From NCBI GenBank assembly GCA_964235605.1, contig CAXSCR010000001.1, positions 1-64,000 on the forward strand: a DNA stretch of 64,000 nt, given 5' to 3'. A model generated the notes under the pieces. The model was not told the DNA's origin and made no database searches. It worked only from the letters and a program-made list of their open reading frames with translations. The stretch comes from DATCRE01 sp964235605 (GTDB lineage Bacteria; Bacteroidota; Bacteroidia; Cytophagales; Cyclobacteriaceae). Shown here piece after piece: positions 27,569 to 36,877 of the stretch (position 1 is the first letter of the stretch; each line of letters opens with the position of its first letter). The translations under genes were made by a program, and so were the position numbers.

Positions 27569-28753
27569 ATGGAGAAGAATTATATCAACAAGATTTTTTT
27601 TATCGATGATGATGAAATGTATAGCACGATCATCAAAGATTCTATAGAGCAAAATGACCTTTACGATGTACAGATATTTAAAAGTGGCGAAGAGTTTTTA
27701 GGCCATATCCATCTTAATCCTGACATGGTCATCATAGATTACAATCTACCTGGAATGACAGGTATAGAAATCTTGAAAAAGATAAAGGTTTATGACCCTG
27801 ACATCGCTACCATAATTTTATCTGGCCAGGATAAAGTAGAGGTAGTTGTTGAGGCTTACAATTGTGGCGCTGACAATTACATTATAAAAGGTGATCGTGT
27901 TATTGTTGAACTTAACCAGGCACTTAAAAATTTAAGCATTAATTCAAATCTTCGTAAAGAGGTTCAAGAACTTAGAGAAAAGATCATTGACAGAAATAAG
28001 TATGATAAAATTATAGGAGAAAGCAAACCTATTTTGAATGTGATCAAACTTATTCAGAAAGTAGAGAACTCTAAACTTATAACATTAATAACCGGAGAAA
28101 GCGGAACAGGTAAGGAAGTCGTAGCCAATGCGATCCACTATAATTCACCTAGAAAAAGAAAGTCATTTATCCCGGTGAACATGGCCGCAATACCTGTTGA
28201 CCTCATTGAGAGCGAGTTGTTTGGCCATGAAAAAGGCGCATTTACTGGTGCTGAGCAACGCAGAATTGGAAAGTTTGAAGAGGCAAATGAAGGGACGATC
28301 TTTCTTGATGAAATAGGTGAAATGCCATTAGATCTTCAAGCAAAATTATTACGCGTATTGCAAGATAATAAGATTAGTCGAGTAGGTAGCAACAAACAGA
28401 TTGAACTTGATATTAGAGTAATTGCTGCAACTAATAAAAACCTTAAAGAGCGTGCTAAAGAAGGGAAATTCAGGGAGGATTTAATGTACCGACTCCAGGG
28501 CTTCCTTATTCATCTTGCACCGCTAAGAGACCGTGGCAATGACATTATAATGTTGGCCAAATTCTTCATTGATGAATTCAGTATGGCTAACAAGATGAAG
28601 CCAAAAACACTTTCAAGCAGTGCCATGGAAAGTTTACTAAAGTATGATTGGCCCGGAAATGTGAGAGAATTAAAATCGGTTATAGAACGTGGTATTCTAA
28701 TAAGTGATGAGGAAAAAATAGAGGTTGGAGATCTTGTATTTACTGCAGACTAA
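27569..28753 (+). CDS. sigma-54 activator response regulator lacking a DNA-binding domain
   Basis: NtrC-type regulator, 394 residues. It has a receiver domain (about 5-125, phospho-acceptor D57 in VIIDYNLPG), a linker helix, and a sigma-54-interacting AAA+ domain (about 150-385). The AAA+ part shows Walker A GESGTGKE (176-183) and the sigma-54 contact loop GAFTGA (223-228). The reading frame ends just after the AAA+ domain in VIERGILISDEEKIEVGDLV, with no Fis-type helix-turn-helix. Length and a clean stop followed by a terminator suggest that this is the natural form, not a frameshift. Such activators are thought to work without enhancer binding. It is probably paired with the preceding REC-Hpt gene. 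Confidence 0.9.
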   Translation: MEKNYINKIFFIDDDEMYSTIIKDSIEQNDLYDVQIFKSGEEFLGHIHLNPDMVIIDYNLPGMTGIEILKKIKVYDPDIATIILSGQDKVEVVVEAYNCGADNYIIKGDRVIVELNQALKNLSINSNLRKEVQELREKIIDRNKYDKIIGESKPILNVIKLIQKVENSKLITLITGESGTGKEVVANAIHYNSPRKRKSFIPVNMAAIPVDLIESELFGHEKGAFTGAEQRRIGKFEEANEGTIFLDEIGEMPLDLQAKLLRVLQDNKISRVGSNKQIELDIRVIAATNKNLKERAKEGKFREDLMYRLQGFLIHLAPLRDRGNDIIMLAKFFIDEFSMANKMKPKTLSSSAMESLLKYDWPGNVRELKSVIERGILISDEEKIEVGDLVFTAD

Positions 28754-28774
28754 GTTAAATTATTCCTTAAAAAC

Positions 28775-28805
28775 AAATAGGCTGCAAATTGCAGCCTATT
28801 TTGTT
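28775..28805. terminator. bidirectional terminator
   Basis: An 11-bp stem (AAATAGGCTGC / GCAGCCTATTT, 28775-28785 and 28791-28801) with a 5-base loop, flanked by T-rich sequence on the plus side and A-rich on the other. It lies between the convergent sigma-54 activator and T9SS type A genes and can serve both. Confidence 0.8.
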
Positions 28806-28841
28806 TGTTATCTGTAAAAAATGTAAAACCTAGTTCAGCAT

Positions 28842-30038
28842 TTAATTCTGCTTTACAAATCTTTCAACTTTCACTGTAGTGGCTGTTTTATAGTGAATGT
28901 AGTAAACTCCAGCCTGTAAATTATTACTTAAATTAAGCTTAAAGTTGCTATCACCATTGTGTACCACCTTAGCTATTATAGGATTACCACGCATATCCCT
29001 TATTTCAACTGAACCTTCTTCAGGATTTGAGATTGAAACGTTAAGTACATTTCCAACCAAAGGATTAGGATAAATTGAAAACCCAACAGGTGATGCTTCT
29101 ACTTCGACTTCAACGGTAGAGAAACTTTCAGTTTTGCCATCAAAATCAGTTTGTGTAAGCATATAATAAGATTTGCCTTCAAGCGGGCTAACGTCTTCAA
29201 ACTCATAAGAAGAAAGTTTTCCTGTTGTTCCAGCACCTGGTATAGTGGCAACACTTGTATAATTTTCGCCATCTGTTGTACGTGATACGGTGAAGAAATC
29301 ATTATTCTCTTCACTGGCAGTTTGCCAAGAGATTTTAACAACTCCGTTGTAATTTTTTGCTTTAAAGCTTACAAGCTTTACCGGTAAGGAACCCATTGAA
29401 CATGTTCCAACCCCTGTCCATGAGCCACAACCTGAGCCGGTTACGACAGCACCTGTACCAAAAAAAGATGGATTCGCACCGAAAGTAATTGCACCTGCAA
29501 CGTTAAGTGTTCCATTTACCTTTAAAATTGCATTTTGAGCAAAAGATGCATCTCCGAAAACCTTCATATTTCCACCGCCATTTATGGTAACATTAGCGCC
29601 GTTTTTAGTGATTAGGTCTCCGGTGATTACCAAAGAACCAGAATTGTTTAGTGTAAAATTATTATCAACTATCAAGTCTCCAGTAATATATAATACCGCA
29701 GACGTTTGTATGGTTATAATAGCGTTGTTTTTGGCTGTTAGCGTACCCGAATTAACTGTATGATTAGTTCTAATAGTAATGTCGTCGCCATTAATATCTG
29801 TGGTTGGAGGGGTGGTGCCACCTGTCCAAGTGCTATTTGTAGTCCAGTTTCCTGTTCTAGTAGATGTATAAGTAGAACCTGCAGCATAGACCTGCTCGTA
29901 ATATCCTAGATTAAAGTAAAGGAACGCAAGCCCAGTGATAAAACTTGCAATACCCAATGTCCAAGCCGCATATACGAATGTGGTTTTCATTCTCGTTTTA
30001 GGGGCAACTTTCGGTGATAGTTTCATTCTTGGTTTCAT
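28842..30038 (-). CDS. secreted protein with T9SS type A sorting domain
   Basis: 398 residues from the ATG at 30038. An N-terminal hydrophobic segment (about residues 20-42) serves for export. A beta-helix-like region follows (about 55-190) with repeated ITGDL / NNSG / GTLNVAG turns. A fibronectin-like domain comes next (about 200-300; LVSFKAKNYNGVVKISWQTA), and a C-terminal T9SS type A signal (about 315-398: YPNP, NLQAGVYYIHY, KVERFVKQ). The protein should be delivered to the cell surface or medium by type IX secretion. No catalytic motif is seen. The N-terminus is longer than a normal signal peptide, and the in-frame TTG at 30077 would extend it further. Confidence 0.87.
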   Translation of the reverse strand: MKPRMKLSPKVAPKTRMKTTFVYAAWTLGIASFITGLAFLYFNLGYYEQVYAAGSTYTSTRTGNWTTNSTWTGGTTPPTTDINGDDITIRTNHTVNSGTLTAKNNAIITIQTSAVLYITGDLIVDNNFTLNNSGSLVITGDLITKNGANVTINGGGNMKVFGDASFAQNAILKVNGTLNVAGAITFGANPSFFGTGAVVTGSGCGSWTGVGTCSMGSLPVKLVSFKAKNYNGVVKISWQTASEENNDFFTVSRTTDGENYTSVATIPGAGTTGKLSSYEFEDVSPLEGKSYYMLTQTDFDGKTESFSTVEVEVEASPVGFSIYPNPLVGNVLNVSISNPEEGSVEIRDMRGNPIIAKVVHNGDSNFKLNLSNNLQAGVYYIHYKTATTVKVERFVKQN

Positions 30039-30341
30039 GTTATTTTTACAGATTTTATAGGTAGTTACAATATTCAAACCATGCCTTTACATAGCTATTC
30101 CAATCAATTTCGACACATGTTGAAACTCCCATTCCCAATGTTAGAAATATATTTCTTTACTTGGGAATTCAGCAAATCAAAACATTACATTGAAGGAATG
30201 TATGTTAGGAATTAATTTTAAACAATTTGGGTATATAATCTTTATGAAAGATAATTGAATTATTGTCCAAATGCGCAGGAGAGCAAGAAAATCCAAATCA
30301 CGTTTTGTAACTTACCATGTAACTATTTTATTTAAAAATTT
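30039..30341. other. divergent intergenic region, no gene seen
   Basis: About 300 AT-rich bases between two divergent genes (the T9SS type A protein and the AsmA-like protein). It must carry both promoters. I could not identify a convincing -33/-7 pair on either strand. Confidence 0.4.
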
Positions 30342-33320
30342 ATGAAAAAAGCATTTAAATGGACCTTGATTGTTTTAGGAGGATTAATCGTAGTCATTAT
30401 CGTTGCCGCTGTAGTTCTTCCTGTTTTATTCAAAGACGATATTAAGGCAGCTATAGATAAAGAAATTGCAAAATCAGTAAATGCCGATGTGCAATTTGCA
30501 AATTTTGGCCTTTCACTATTTAGACATTTTCCTAACGTAACTGCTGAGATGTCAAACCTCGGAGTTATCAATAGGAAGCCATTTGCAGGACAAGTATTGT
30601 TTGCCACTGAAAGATTTGAAGTAGAAGTTAACTTGATCGATTTACTCTTTGGCGATGAAATGCGTCTTAAGGGAATTTCACTTGTTCGTCCTGTTATTAA
30701 TATTAGTGTACTTAAAGATGGTAGAGCCAATTATGATATAGCTATTCCCTCAACAGATACTGTAAAAACAGTAGAAGAACCATCTGAGTTTTCTTTTGGT
30801 ATAGATCATTGGGAGTTAACTAATGGCGATATAATCTACAACGACCAGTCTATGCCATTCATCATGTCTATAAAAGGACTTAATCACGCCGGTAGCGGTG
30901 ACTTTACGCAAGCTGTATTTGATCTTAAAACCCTAACTAAAGTCGATACATTAAATATCTCATTTGACGGAACGGAATACATGTCTAACAAACGCGCTGA
31001 GTTAGATATAACGATCTCCATTAGCGAAGACGTATCTAAATATACTTTCAAAGAGAACTCCGCCAAGATCAACGATTTTGCTATGAGTTTTGATGGATGG
31101 GTTAAGATGAATCCATCTGATTTAGGTATGGACATTTCATTTAAAAGTCCCGATAATTCTTTTAAAAGTTTACTCTCTCTGGTTCCTGGCATTTATTCTG
31201 AAAGTTTCAAAAATATTGAGACCAAAGGCGATCTAGCTTTCAACGGCTTTGTAAAAGGAACATTTAGTGATAAACAAATGCCAGCCTTTAATGTTGGGCT
31301 ACAAGTAAAGAATGCCATGTTTAAATATCCTGATCTTCCTACCGCAATCAGTAACATCAACGTAGATCTATTGCTGGATAATAAAGATGGCGTGATCGAA
31401 AATACCATTGTTGATCTGAAAAAACTTCATCTTGACTTTGGATCCAACCCTGTAGATGCACGTGCATTAATTACCAAAATTTATCCAACCCATGTTGATG
31501 CTGATCTTAACGCAAAATTAAACCTTGCTGAATTGGGTCAAATGTTCCCGATGGAAGGGCTGGAGATGAAAGGTAATTATGCTATTAAACTTAATGCGAA
31601 GGGAGTTTATGATAGTCTTAAAAAAGAAATACCAGCTATACATGCTACTATGTCACTGACTAATGGCTATGCTAAATCAAAAGATTTTCCGTTGCCGCTA
31701 CAGGATATAAATTTTAACTCGAGCATTAAAAATACATCAGGTAAAATGGCACAGACTTTTATTGCCGTGAACAACTTCTCACTGTTGTTGGATAACGAAA
31801 AAATCAATGCTGACTTACTGCTTGAAAATCTTGATGATTACACGTGGGACTTAAAAGTTAACGGTGGAGCTGACTTAGGTAAAATGACAAAGATATTCCC
31901 TATTGAAGGCATGACGCTAGCAGGAAAAGTGAAAGCGGATATTAAAACCAAAGGAAAATATTCTGATCTAAAGGCCGAAAAATATGAACGCCTGCCAACC
32001 AGCGGCACTGCTTCATTAAGGGATTTCAAGTACGTTACTAAAGATCTTCCAGCAGTTGGACTAAGTCAGGCCTCGATGGTTTTTGATCCAAAGAAAATTG
32101 AATTACAAAAGTTGAATGGTACCATTGGTAAAAGTGACTTTAGTGTAAATGGATCTGTATTAAATTATTTGGGTTTTGCACTTGGAAAGAATGAAACTAT
32201 AAAAGGTGTAGTGAACTTTTCTTCTAACCTTTTTGACCTGAATGAATTCATGACCGATACCGAAGAGTCTACAACCAATACAGATACAACATCAGGTGTT
32301 ATACCAATACCTAAAAACATTGACTTCCTGTTAAGATCTTCTATTAAAACTGTTAAGATGTCGAACCTTGTACTAACGAATGCAGGTGGAGACATTCTGG
32401 TTAAGAATGGTATCGCCAATTTGAGTGGATTAAAATTCAATACATTGGGAGGCGGTGTTGTTGTGAATGGAACGTACAATACGGCTAGTCTTGCCCATCC
32501 TAAATATGATCTGGCTTTAAAGATTAAAAACATGTCGATGAAAGAAGTTTCTAATACATCTTCATTGGTAAAAACATATGCCCCAATTGCTGGATTAATG
32601 ACAGGAAACTTTTCTTCCGACTTTAAACTCAATGGCGAGTTGGGTCAAGATATGATGCCTAAACTTGCTTTAGTAAATGCTTCGGGCTTAGTGAAAATCG
32701 CTCAGGCATCATTAAAAGAATCAAAAATTTTATCTGGTATAACATCGCTAACCAAGTTAGACGACACCAACCAAGTTACTTTAAGGGATGTGATAATGTC
32801 GGTTACAATAAAAGATGGCAAACTAAGTGTTAAACCTTTTGACGTTAAATTGGGCAGCTATAAAACAACCATTGCTGGCAGCACTGCCCTTGATGGAGAT
32901 TTAGATTACTCCTTAAAAATGGATGTCCCTGCTGGAAAGTTAGGATCGCAGTTTAATGGTCTCATTTCTAAATATAATGGAACGAAATCTGATCCTAATT
33001 CTAACATTCCATTGACAATTGGCCTCGGCGGTAAGTATGATAATCCTAAGCCAAAACTAATTGCAGACGATCAGAAAAAACAAGTTGAACAAGCTGTTAC
33101 AAATGCTGCTAAAGAAGAAGGAACAAAAGCGCTTCAAAAAGCAGTAAAGGGTACAGAAGCAGAAAAAATCTTAGATGGTATTCTTGGTAAGAAAAAAGAA
33201 CCTGCAAAGACAGATACTTCAAAAACAACTTCAACTACTCCGACTACTACGAAAGAGGTTCAAAAGAAAGCCGAAGATGAAGCCAAGAAAAAGATTAATA
33301 ACTTATTAAGAAGAAAATAG
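30342..33320 (+). CDS. AsmA-like family protein
   Basis: 992-residue AsmA-superfamily protein. A single N-terminal membrane anchor (about residues 7-28) is followed by the AsmA N-terminal pattern (KDDIKAAIDKEIAKSVNADVQF) and a very long beta-rich periplasmic body. The C-terminal AsmA-like region about 780-900 includes the block LKMDVPAGKLGSQFNGLI. The end is a low-complexity charged/Thr-rich tail (about 925-992). Proteins of this family (AsmA, YhdP, TamB relatives) form long grooves thought to carry phospholipids between the membranes. A transport role here is by family analogy. Single gene with its own terminator. Confidence 0.85.
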   Translation: MKKAFKWTLIVLGGLIVVIIVAAVVLPVLFKDDIKAAIDKEIAKSVNADVQFANFGLSLFRHFPNVTAEMSNLGVINRKPFAGQVLFATERFEVEVNLIDLLFGDEMRLKGISLVRPVINISVLKDGRANYDIAIPSTDTVKTVEEPSEFSFGIDHWELTNGDIIYNDQSMPFIMSIKGLNHAGSGDFTQAVFDLKTLTKVDTLNISFDGTEYMSNKRAELDITISISEDVSKYTFKENSAKINDFAMSFDGWVKMNPSDLGMDISFKSPDNSFKSLLSLVPGIYSESFKNIETKGDLAFNGFVKGTFSDKQMPAFNVGLQVKNAMFKYPDLPTAISNINVDLLLDNKDGVIENTIVDLKKLHLDFGSNPVDARALITKIYPTHVDADLNAKLNLAELGQMFPMEGLEMKGNYAIKLNAKGVYDSLKKEIPAIHATMSLTNGYAKSKDFPLPLQDINFNSSIKNTSGKMAQTFIAVNNFSLLLDNEKINADLLLENLDDYTWDLKVNGGADLGKMTKIFPIEGMTLAGKVKADIKTKGKYSDLKAEKYERLPTSGTASLRDFKYVTKDLPAVGLSQASMVFDPKKIELQKLNGTIGKSDFSVNGSVLNYLGFALGKNETIKGVVNFSSNLFDLNEFMTDTEESTTNTDTTSGVIPIPKNIDFLLRSSIKTVKMSNLVLTNAGGDILVKNGIANLSGLKFNTLGGGVVVNGTYNTASLAHPKYDLALKIKNMSMKEVSNTSSLVKTYAPIAGLMTGNFSSDFKLNGELGQDMMPKLALVNASGLVKIAQASLKESKILSGITSLTKLDDTNQVTLRDVIMSVTIKDGKLSVKPFDVKLGSYKTTIAGSTALDGDLDYSLKMDVPAGKLGSQFNGLISKYNGTKSDPNSNIPLTIGLGGKYDNPKPKLIADDQKKQVEQAVTNAAKEEGTKALQKAVKGTEAEKILDGILGKKKEPAKTDTSKTTSTTPTTTKEVQKKAEDEAKKKINNLLRRK

Positions 33321-33327
33321 CATCAAT

Positions 33328-33361
33328 AAAAAAGGAGCTCTTTATCGGCTCCCTTTTTATT
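33328..33361. terminator. terminator between convergent genes
   Basis: A-rich run, GGAGC ... GCTCC stem and T-rich run (AAAAAAGGAGC / GGCTCCCTTTTT) with a small bulge. It sits between the convergent AsmA-like and outer-membrane protein genes and can act in both directions. Confidence 0.65.
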
Positions 33362-33372
33362 TTATTAACTAA

Positions 33373-34104
33373 CTAGAATACATAGCGCATACCTATGCCC
33401 CCTTGAAAGCGTTGCCACCCTGGGTCATGCATAAAATCAGTATAGAATTCCATTTCAATGAAAGCAGAGATTGGAATTTGAAAGTATGAATATTCAATTC
33501 CAGCGATTGTGGTTTGCCCCATCGTGAAGCGATCTCTATCAAACCTACCGAACTCATTTTCTGAAAGACCTCTTGAGTAAAGATAGCTGTATTGTACGCT
33601 TGAGTTTTTTGCCTGAACACCCAATCCGACATAAATTTGCAAGCCCTGCAAAACCGGTTTGATATTGAACGCATATAAAAATTTAACTTCTCCTATCCAA
33701 TCAGACTTTACTTTACTTGTGAGATAATTTAGTGTAGCGCCACCAGATAACGTATCTGGCATTACATAATCAGCAAACTTTTCATGATTGTATCTGCTGT
33801 ATAAACCGCTTGAGGCCTTTCCTAGATCTGCAGCTAGACCAAAGTGTTTACTGATATACAATTTGTAAGTTAGCGCGAAAGGATCACCAAGTTTAAAGCC
33901 AAATCCCTGATATGGATATGTATTAGAGGCGAAAACGGGACATGAAATTTTGGCTTTACTACCTTTTGCCTTTGACCCTTTTCTACTTTTTGATGAAACG
34001 GTTTTGTCTTCACGATGGGACTCATGATGCGTCTTTTGTGAATAGGCCATGCCAGGAAGAAGCACAGACAGTGTAGAGAATATTAGGATTCTTTGCCAAT
34101 TCAT
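33373..34104 (-). CDS. predicted outer-membrane beta-barrel protein
   Basis: 243 residues. A signal peptide (about 1-22, ...PGMAYS) and a basic linker rich in Lys/Ser (about 24-52, SRKGSKAKGSKAK) precede a run of amphipathic strands with an aromatic C-terminal ending MRYVF, typical of outer-membrane barrels. I do not recognise a specific family; opacity-type or PorT-like small barrels are the nearest type. Four to five strand pairs fit the length. A promoter candidate with both -33 and -7 boxes lies directly before the start. Confidence 0.7.
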   Translation of the reverse strand: MNWQRILIFSTLSVLLPGMAYSQKTHHESHREDKTVSSKSRKGSKAKGSKAKISCPVFASNTYPYQGFGFKLGDPFALTYKLYISKHFGLAADLGKASSGLYSRYNHEKFADYVMPDTLSGGATLNYLTSKVKSDWIGEVKFLYAFNIKPVLQGLQIYVGLGVQAKNSSVQYSYLYSRGLSENEFGRFDRDRFTMGQTTIAGIEYSYFQIPISAFIEMEFYTDFMHDPGWQRFQGGIGMRYVF

Positions 34105-34109
34105 CTAAA

Positions 34110-34141
34110 CAAATATAATCGTTTACATTGTAGATAAACAA
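34110..34141 (-). promoter_or_regulatory. promoter candidate TTG-N21-TATATTTG
   Basis: On the minus strand a TTG (34141-34139) is followed after 21 bases by TATATTTG (34117-34110), fitting the Bacteroidota -33/-7 layout. The start codon at 34104 follows so closely that the transcript would be nearly leaderless. Confidence 0.45.
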
Positions 34142-34157
34142 CTGGTCCTTTCTAGAC

Positions 34158-35933
34158 CTAACTTGCAATTTCCTTATATTGAATTTTGTAAAGTTGAGCG
34201 TAATAACCTTGCTTCAGTAATAATTGATCATGATTTCCGATTTCCTTAATCTCCCCATGATCAAGCACAATAATTTTATCTGCCCTTTGTATTGTTGATA
34301 GCCTGTGCGCAATAACTATGGCCGTCCTTCCCCGCATCATTTTATCTATGGCTTGCCTAATCATCTCTTCAGTCTCACTGTCGACCGAAGAAGTTGCTTC
34401 ATCTAAAACGAGAATTTTAGGATCATAGACCATCGCCCTAATAAAAGAAATGAGTTGCCGTTGACCCACCGATAAAGTTGCACCTCGTTCCATTACATTA
34501 TAATGCAATTTCCCTGGTAGTCTTTCAATGAACTTGCGTGCACCAACCAACTCTGCCGCATGCCAAACCATCTCTTCAGTTACATCAGCATTACCTAATG
34601 TTATGTTATTTAAAATAGTATCTGAGAAAAGAAAAACATCTTGTAAAACAACGCCAATATTCTTCCGCAAATGCCCTAGTTCGTATTGGTTAAGCGCTAC
34701 GCCATCAATCTTTATAGAGCCTTTGTTGATCTCATAAAACCTGTTTAGCAAATTAATAATAGATGATTTGCCGGCACCTGTTGCGCCTACCATCGCTATG
34801 GTTTCTCCAGCCTTAATGCTGATATCAATATCTTTCAAGACGTAATCGACATCGTTATAAGCAAACCAAACATGTTCAAATCTCACTTCACCTTTTACGT
34901 ATTCAGGTGTGTAAGTACCATTTTGCTGCACATGTTCTGTATCATCTAACAAACTGGTAATGCGCGAGGAACTTACAATCCCCATCTGCAACGTGTTATA
35001 CCGATCAGCAATCATTCGGATAGGCCGAAAAAACATTTGAATATACATGATAAAAGCTATCAGTTTACCAATGGTTATACCGGTATCTTGAAAATTAATA
35101 ACCCCCCTTGCGCCATACCAAACCAATAGGCCAATTCCAGCGGCAGCGATAATCTCTGCTACAGGATAGTAAATAGAATAGTAAAGTACAGAACGCAGGT
35201 TAGCTTGTTTATGCTCTTCATTTATTTCTTTGAATTTTGCATACTCACGTTGCTCACTTCCAAAAATCTGAACGATGTTCATGCCTGTAATGTGCTCTTG
35301 AACAAAAGTGTTAAGATTAGACACCGCATTTCGAACATCATTAAAAGCAACTTTAATTTTTTCTTTAAAGACATACGTACTCAACAGCAATAAGGGAATC
35401 GTTGATAAGCTTAGTAATGAAAGCCGCCAGTCAGTAGCAAACATAATAGCAAGAATAAAAACCAACTGAAGAAGATCGCTAACCATGGCAGCAAGACCTT
35501 CACTGAAAACATCTGCCAACGTCTCGACATCAGAAATTGTGCGAGTAACTAATCTACCAATGGGAGTTTTGTCAAAGAATTTTAACCGAAGACTAACTAA
35601 GTGCGTGTAAAGTTTTGATCGGATATCACGAATTATTTGCTGGCCCATCCAGCCCGAGATATAAGTATGGATATATTGAACAACAGACTGAACAATTAAT
35701 AACGCCACCAATCCTAGCATCATCATAGCCATGGCGTTATAGTTTCCTGTGGCGACGTGTTGATCCAACGTCCATTGAATCATGAGGGGCCTTAGTGGTG
35801 AGAGCACACCTATTGCAAAAGTCAGAAATACAAGAAAATAGAATCTGCCTTTATAAGGCCCTACAAATTTCATCAGACGTCTGAGAACTTTGAAGTCAAT
35901 TATATTGCCACTACTTACTTTTTCTTTCTCCAC
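34158..35933 (-). CDS. ABC transporter, fused permease and ATPase (MsbA/MdlB type exporter)
   Basis: 591-residue half-transporter that acts as a homo- or heterodimer in the inner membrane. Six transmembrane helices lie in about residues 25-320. The ATPase domain has Walker A GATGAGKSS (383-391), signature LSVGQ (487-491), Walker B ILVLDEATS (about 506-514) and the H-loop Ile-Ala-His. Export of lipids or hydrophobic compounds is the usual role of this type; the substrate is not indicated. It ends 53 bases before the start of the outer-membrane protein gene, and truA lies 27 bases upstream on the same strand, so truA and this gene may be co-transcribed. Confidence 0.93.
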   Translation of the reverse strand: MEKEKVSSGNIIDFKVLRRLMKFVGPYKGRFYFLVFLTFAIGVLSPLRPLMIQWTLDQHVATGNYNAMAMMMLGLVALLIVQSVVQYIHTYISGWMGQQIIRDIRSKLYTHLVSLRLKFFDKTPIGRLVTRTISDVETLADVFSEGLAAMVSDLLQLVFILAIMFATDWRLSLLSLSTIPLLLLSTYVFKEKIKVAFNDVRNAVSNLNTFVQEHITGMNIVQIFGSEQREYAKFKEINEEHKQANLRSVLYYSIYYPVAEIIAAAGIGLLVWYGARGVINFQDTGITIGKLIAFIMYIQMFFRPIRMIADRYNTLQMGIVSSSRITSLLDDTEHVQQNGTYTPEYVKGEVRFEHVWFAYNDVDYVLKDIDISIKAGETIAMVGATGAGKSSIINLLNRFYEINKGSIKIDGVALNQYELGHLRKNIGVVLQDVFLFSDTILNNITLGNADVTEEMVWHAAELVGARKFIERLPGKLHYNVMERGATLSVGQRQLISFIRAMVYDPKILVLDEATSSVDSETEEMIRQAIDKMMRGRTAIVIAHRLSTIQRADKIIVLDHGEIKEIGNHDQLLLKQGYYAQLYKIQYKEIAS

Positions 35934-35960
35934 GGTAATTGTTTAATCATGACACCTTAA

Positions 35961-36710
35961 CTAATTATTTATAAAAATGTTTGCGGGATATTTCACGTTT
36001 ATTAAATACAACCCTTGTGGTGGAACATTAGCGCCAGCCTTTTTTCGGTCTCTACTGTGAACTACCGTTTGGAACTCGGCCAATGTTAACTTACCGGTGC
36101 CTACGTCTAGTAATGTTCCTACCACTGCCCTAACCATGCCGCGTAAGAAGCGATTAGCCGTAATTGTAAATAAAAGCATATGGCCGTTCTCTTTCCATTC
36201 TGCTTTTTTTATAGTGCAAAGGAAATGATTTACATCTGTATGAACTTTACTAAAACATTCAAAATCTTGCTCGCCCATTAATAACGCAGCGGCCTTATTC
36301 ATGGTTGAGATATCTATCTCTTTAAAATAATGCCATGCAAGCCCTTCCAAGAACGGGTTTTTTAATCGCGTAATGTGATATCGATACGTCCGTTCTGTAG
36401 CATCATACCTTGCACTTGCGTCAGATTTTACGCTGTGAATTGAGGGTATAGCTATGTCTTTGGGTAGAAAAGAATTGAGTCTTTGTATTAATTGGGCTGT
36501 ATCAAAACTGCTTTCGATATCCGCATGAAAATACTGTTGTTCGCAATGTACGCCAGCATCTGTGCGACCACTTCCAACAATCTTAATTTCGGCACGAAGC
36601 AACTTTGAAAGGGCATGTTCTATAATAGTTTGAACACCAGTGGCGTTTTGCTGGCTTTGCCAACCGTTATAATTTTTGCCATGGTAAGCTACTTCAAATA
36701 GATATCTCAT
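35961..36710 (-). CDS. truA: tRNA pseudouridine(38-40) synthase TruA
   Basis: Converts uridines 38-40 of the tRNA anticodon arm to pseudouridine. 249 residues, typical for TruA. The catalytic aspartate is in GSGRTDAGVH (about residues 47-56). Other family blocks are KNYNGWQSQ near the N-terminus and NRFLRGMVRAVVGTLLDVG near the C-terminus. It starts divergently from the DUF4293 gene; a TAGTTTTG -7-like element precedes it on the minus strand. Confidence 0.96.
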   Translation of the reverse strand: MRYLFEVAYHGKNYNGWQSQQNATGVQTIIEHALSKLLRAEIKIVGSGRTDAGVHCEQQYFHADIESSFDTAQLIQRLNSFLPKDIAIPSIHSVKSDASARYDATERTYRYHITRLKNPFLEGLAWHYFKEIDISTMNKAAALLMGEQDFECFSKVHTDVNHFLCTIKKAEWKENGHMLLFTITANRFLRGMVRAVVGTLLDVGTGKLTLAEFQTVVHSRDRKKAGANVPPQGLYLINVKYPANIFINN

Positions 36711-36730
36711 TCTTTAAGCCAGATAATTGA

Positions 36731-36738
36731 CAAAACTA
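36731..36738 (-). promoter_or_regulatory. candidate -7 element (TAGTTTTG) for truA
   Basis: Matches TAnnTTTG on the minus strand, 21 bases before the truA ATG. No clear -33 element is visible. Confidence 0.35.
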
Positions 36739-36832
36739 GGAAGAAATTAATTGAAGAGTCTACCTTATTCTATTACTGCTCACATCCACTGTAAAGATCC
36801 CTTAAGTTTTTACAACTCCTTATCAAAATCAT

Positions 36833-36840
36833 TACTTTTG
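36833..36840 (+). promoter_or_regulatory. candidate -7 element (TACTTTTG) for the DUF4293 gene
   Basis: Exact match to TAnnTTTG, 37 bases upstream of the ATG, in the divergent spacer with truA. The -33 region reads GTTTTTAC rather than TTTG. Confidence 0.4.
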
Positions 36841-36877
36841 CCAGAATTTAAGATTAAGGAATTAAACTAGTAAGACC

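Noticed and set aside
32165..32632. Minus-strand 155-codon ORF opposite the AsmA-like gene
   Set aside because: Antisense shadow with no ribosome binding site or recognisable family; the plus-strand frame is clearly coding.
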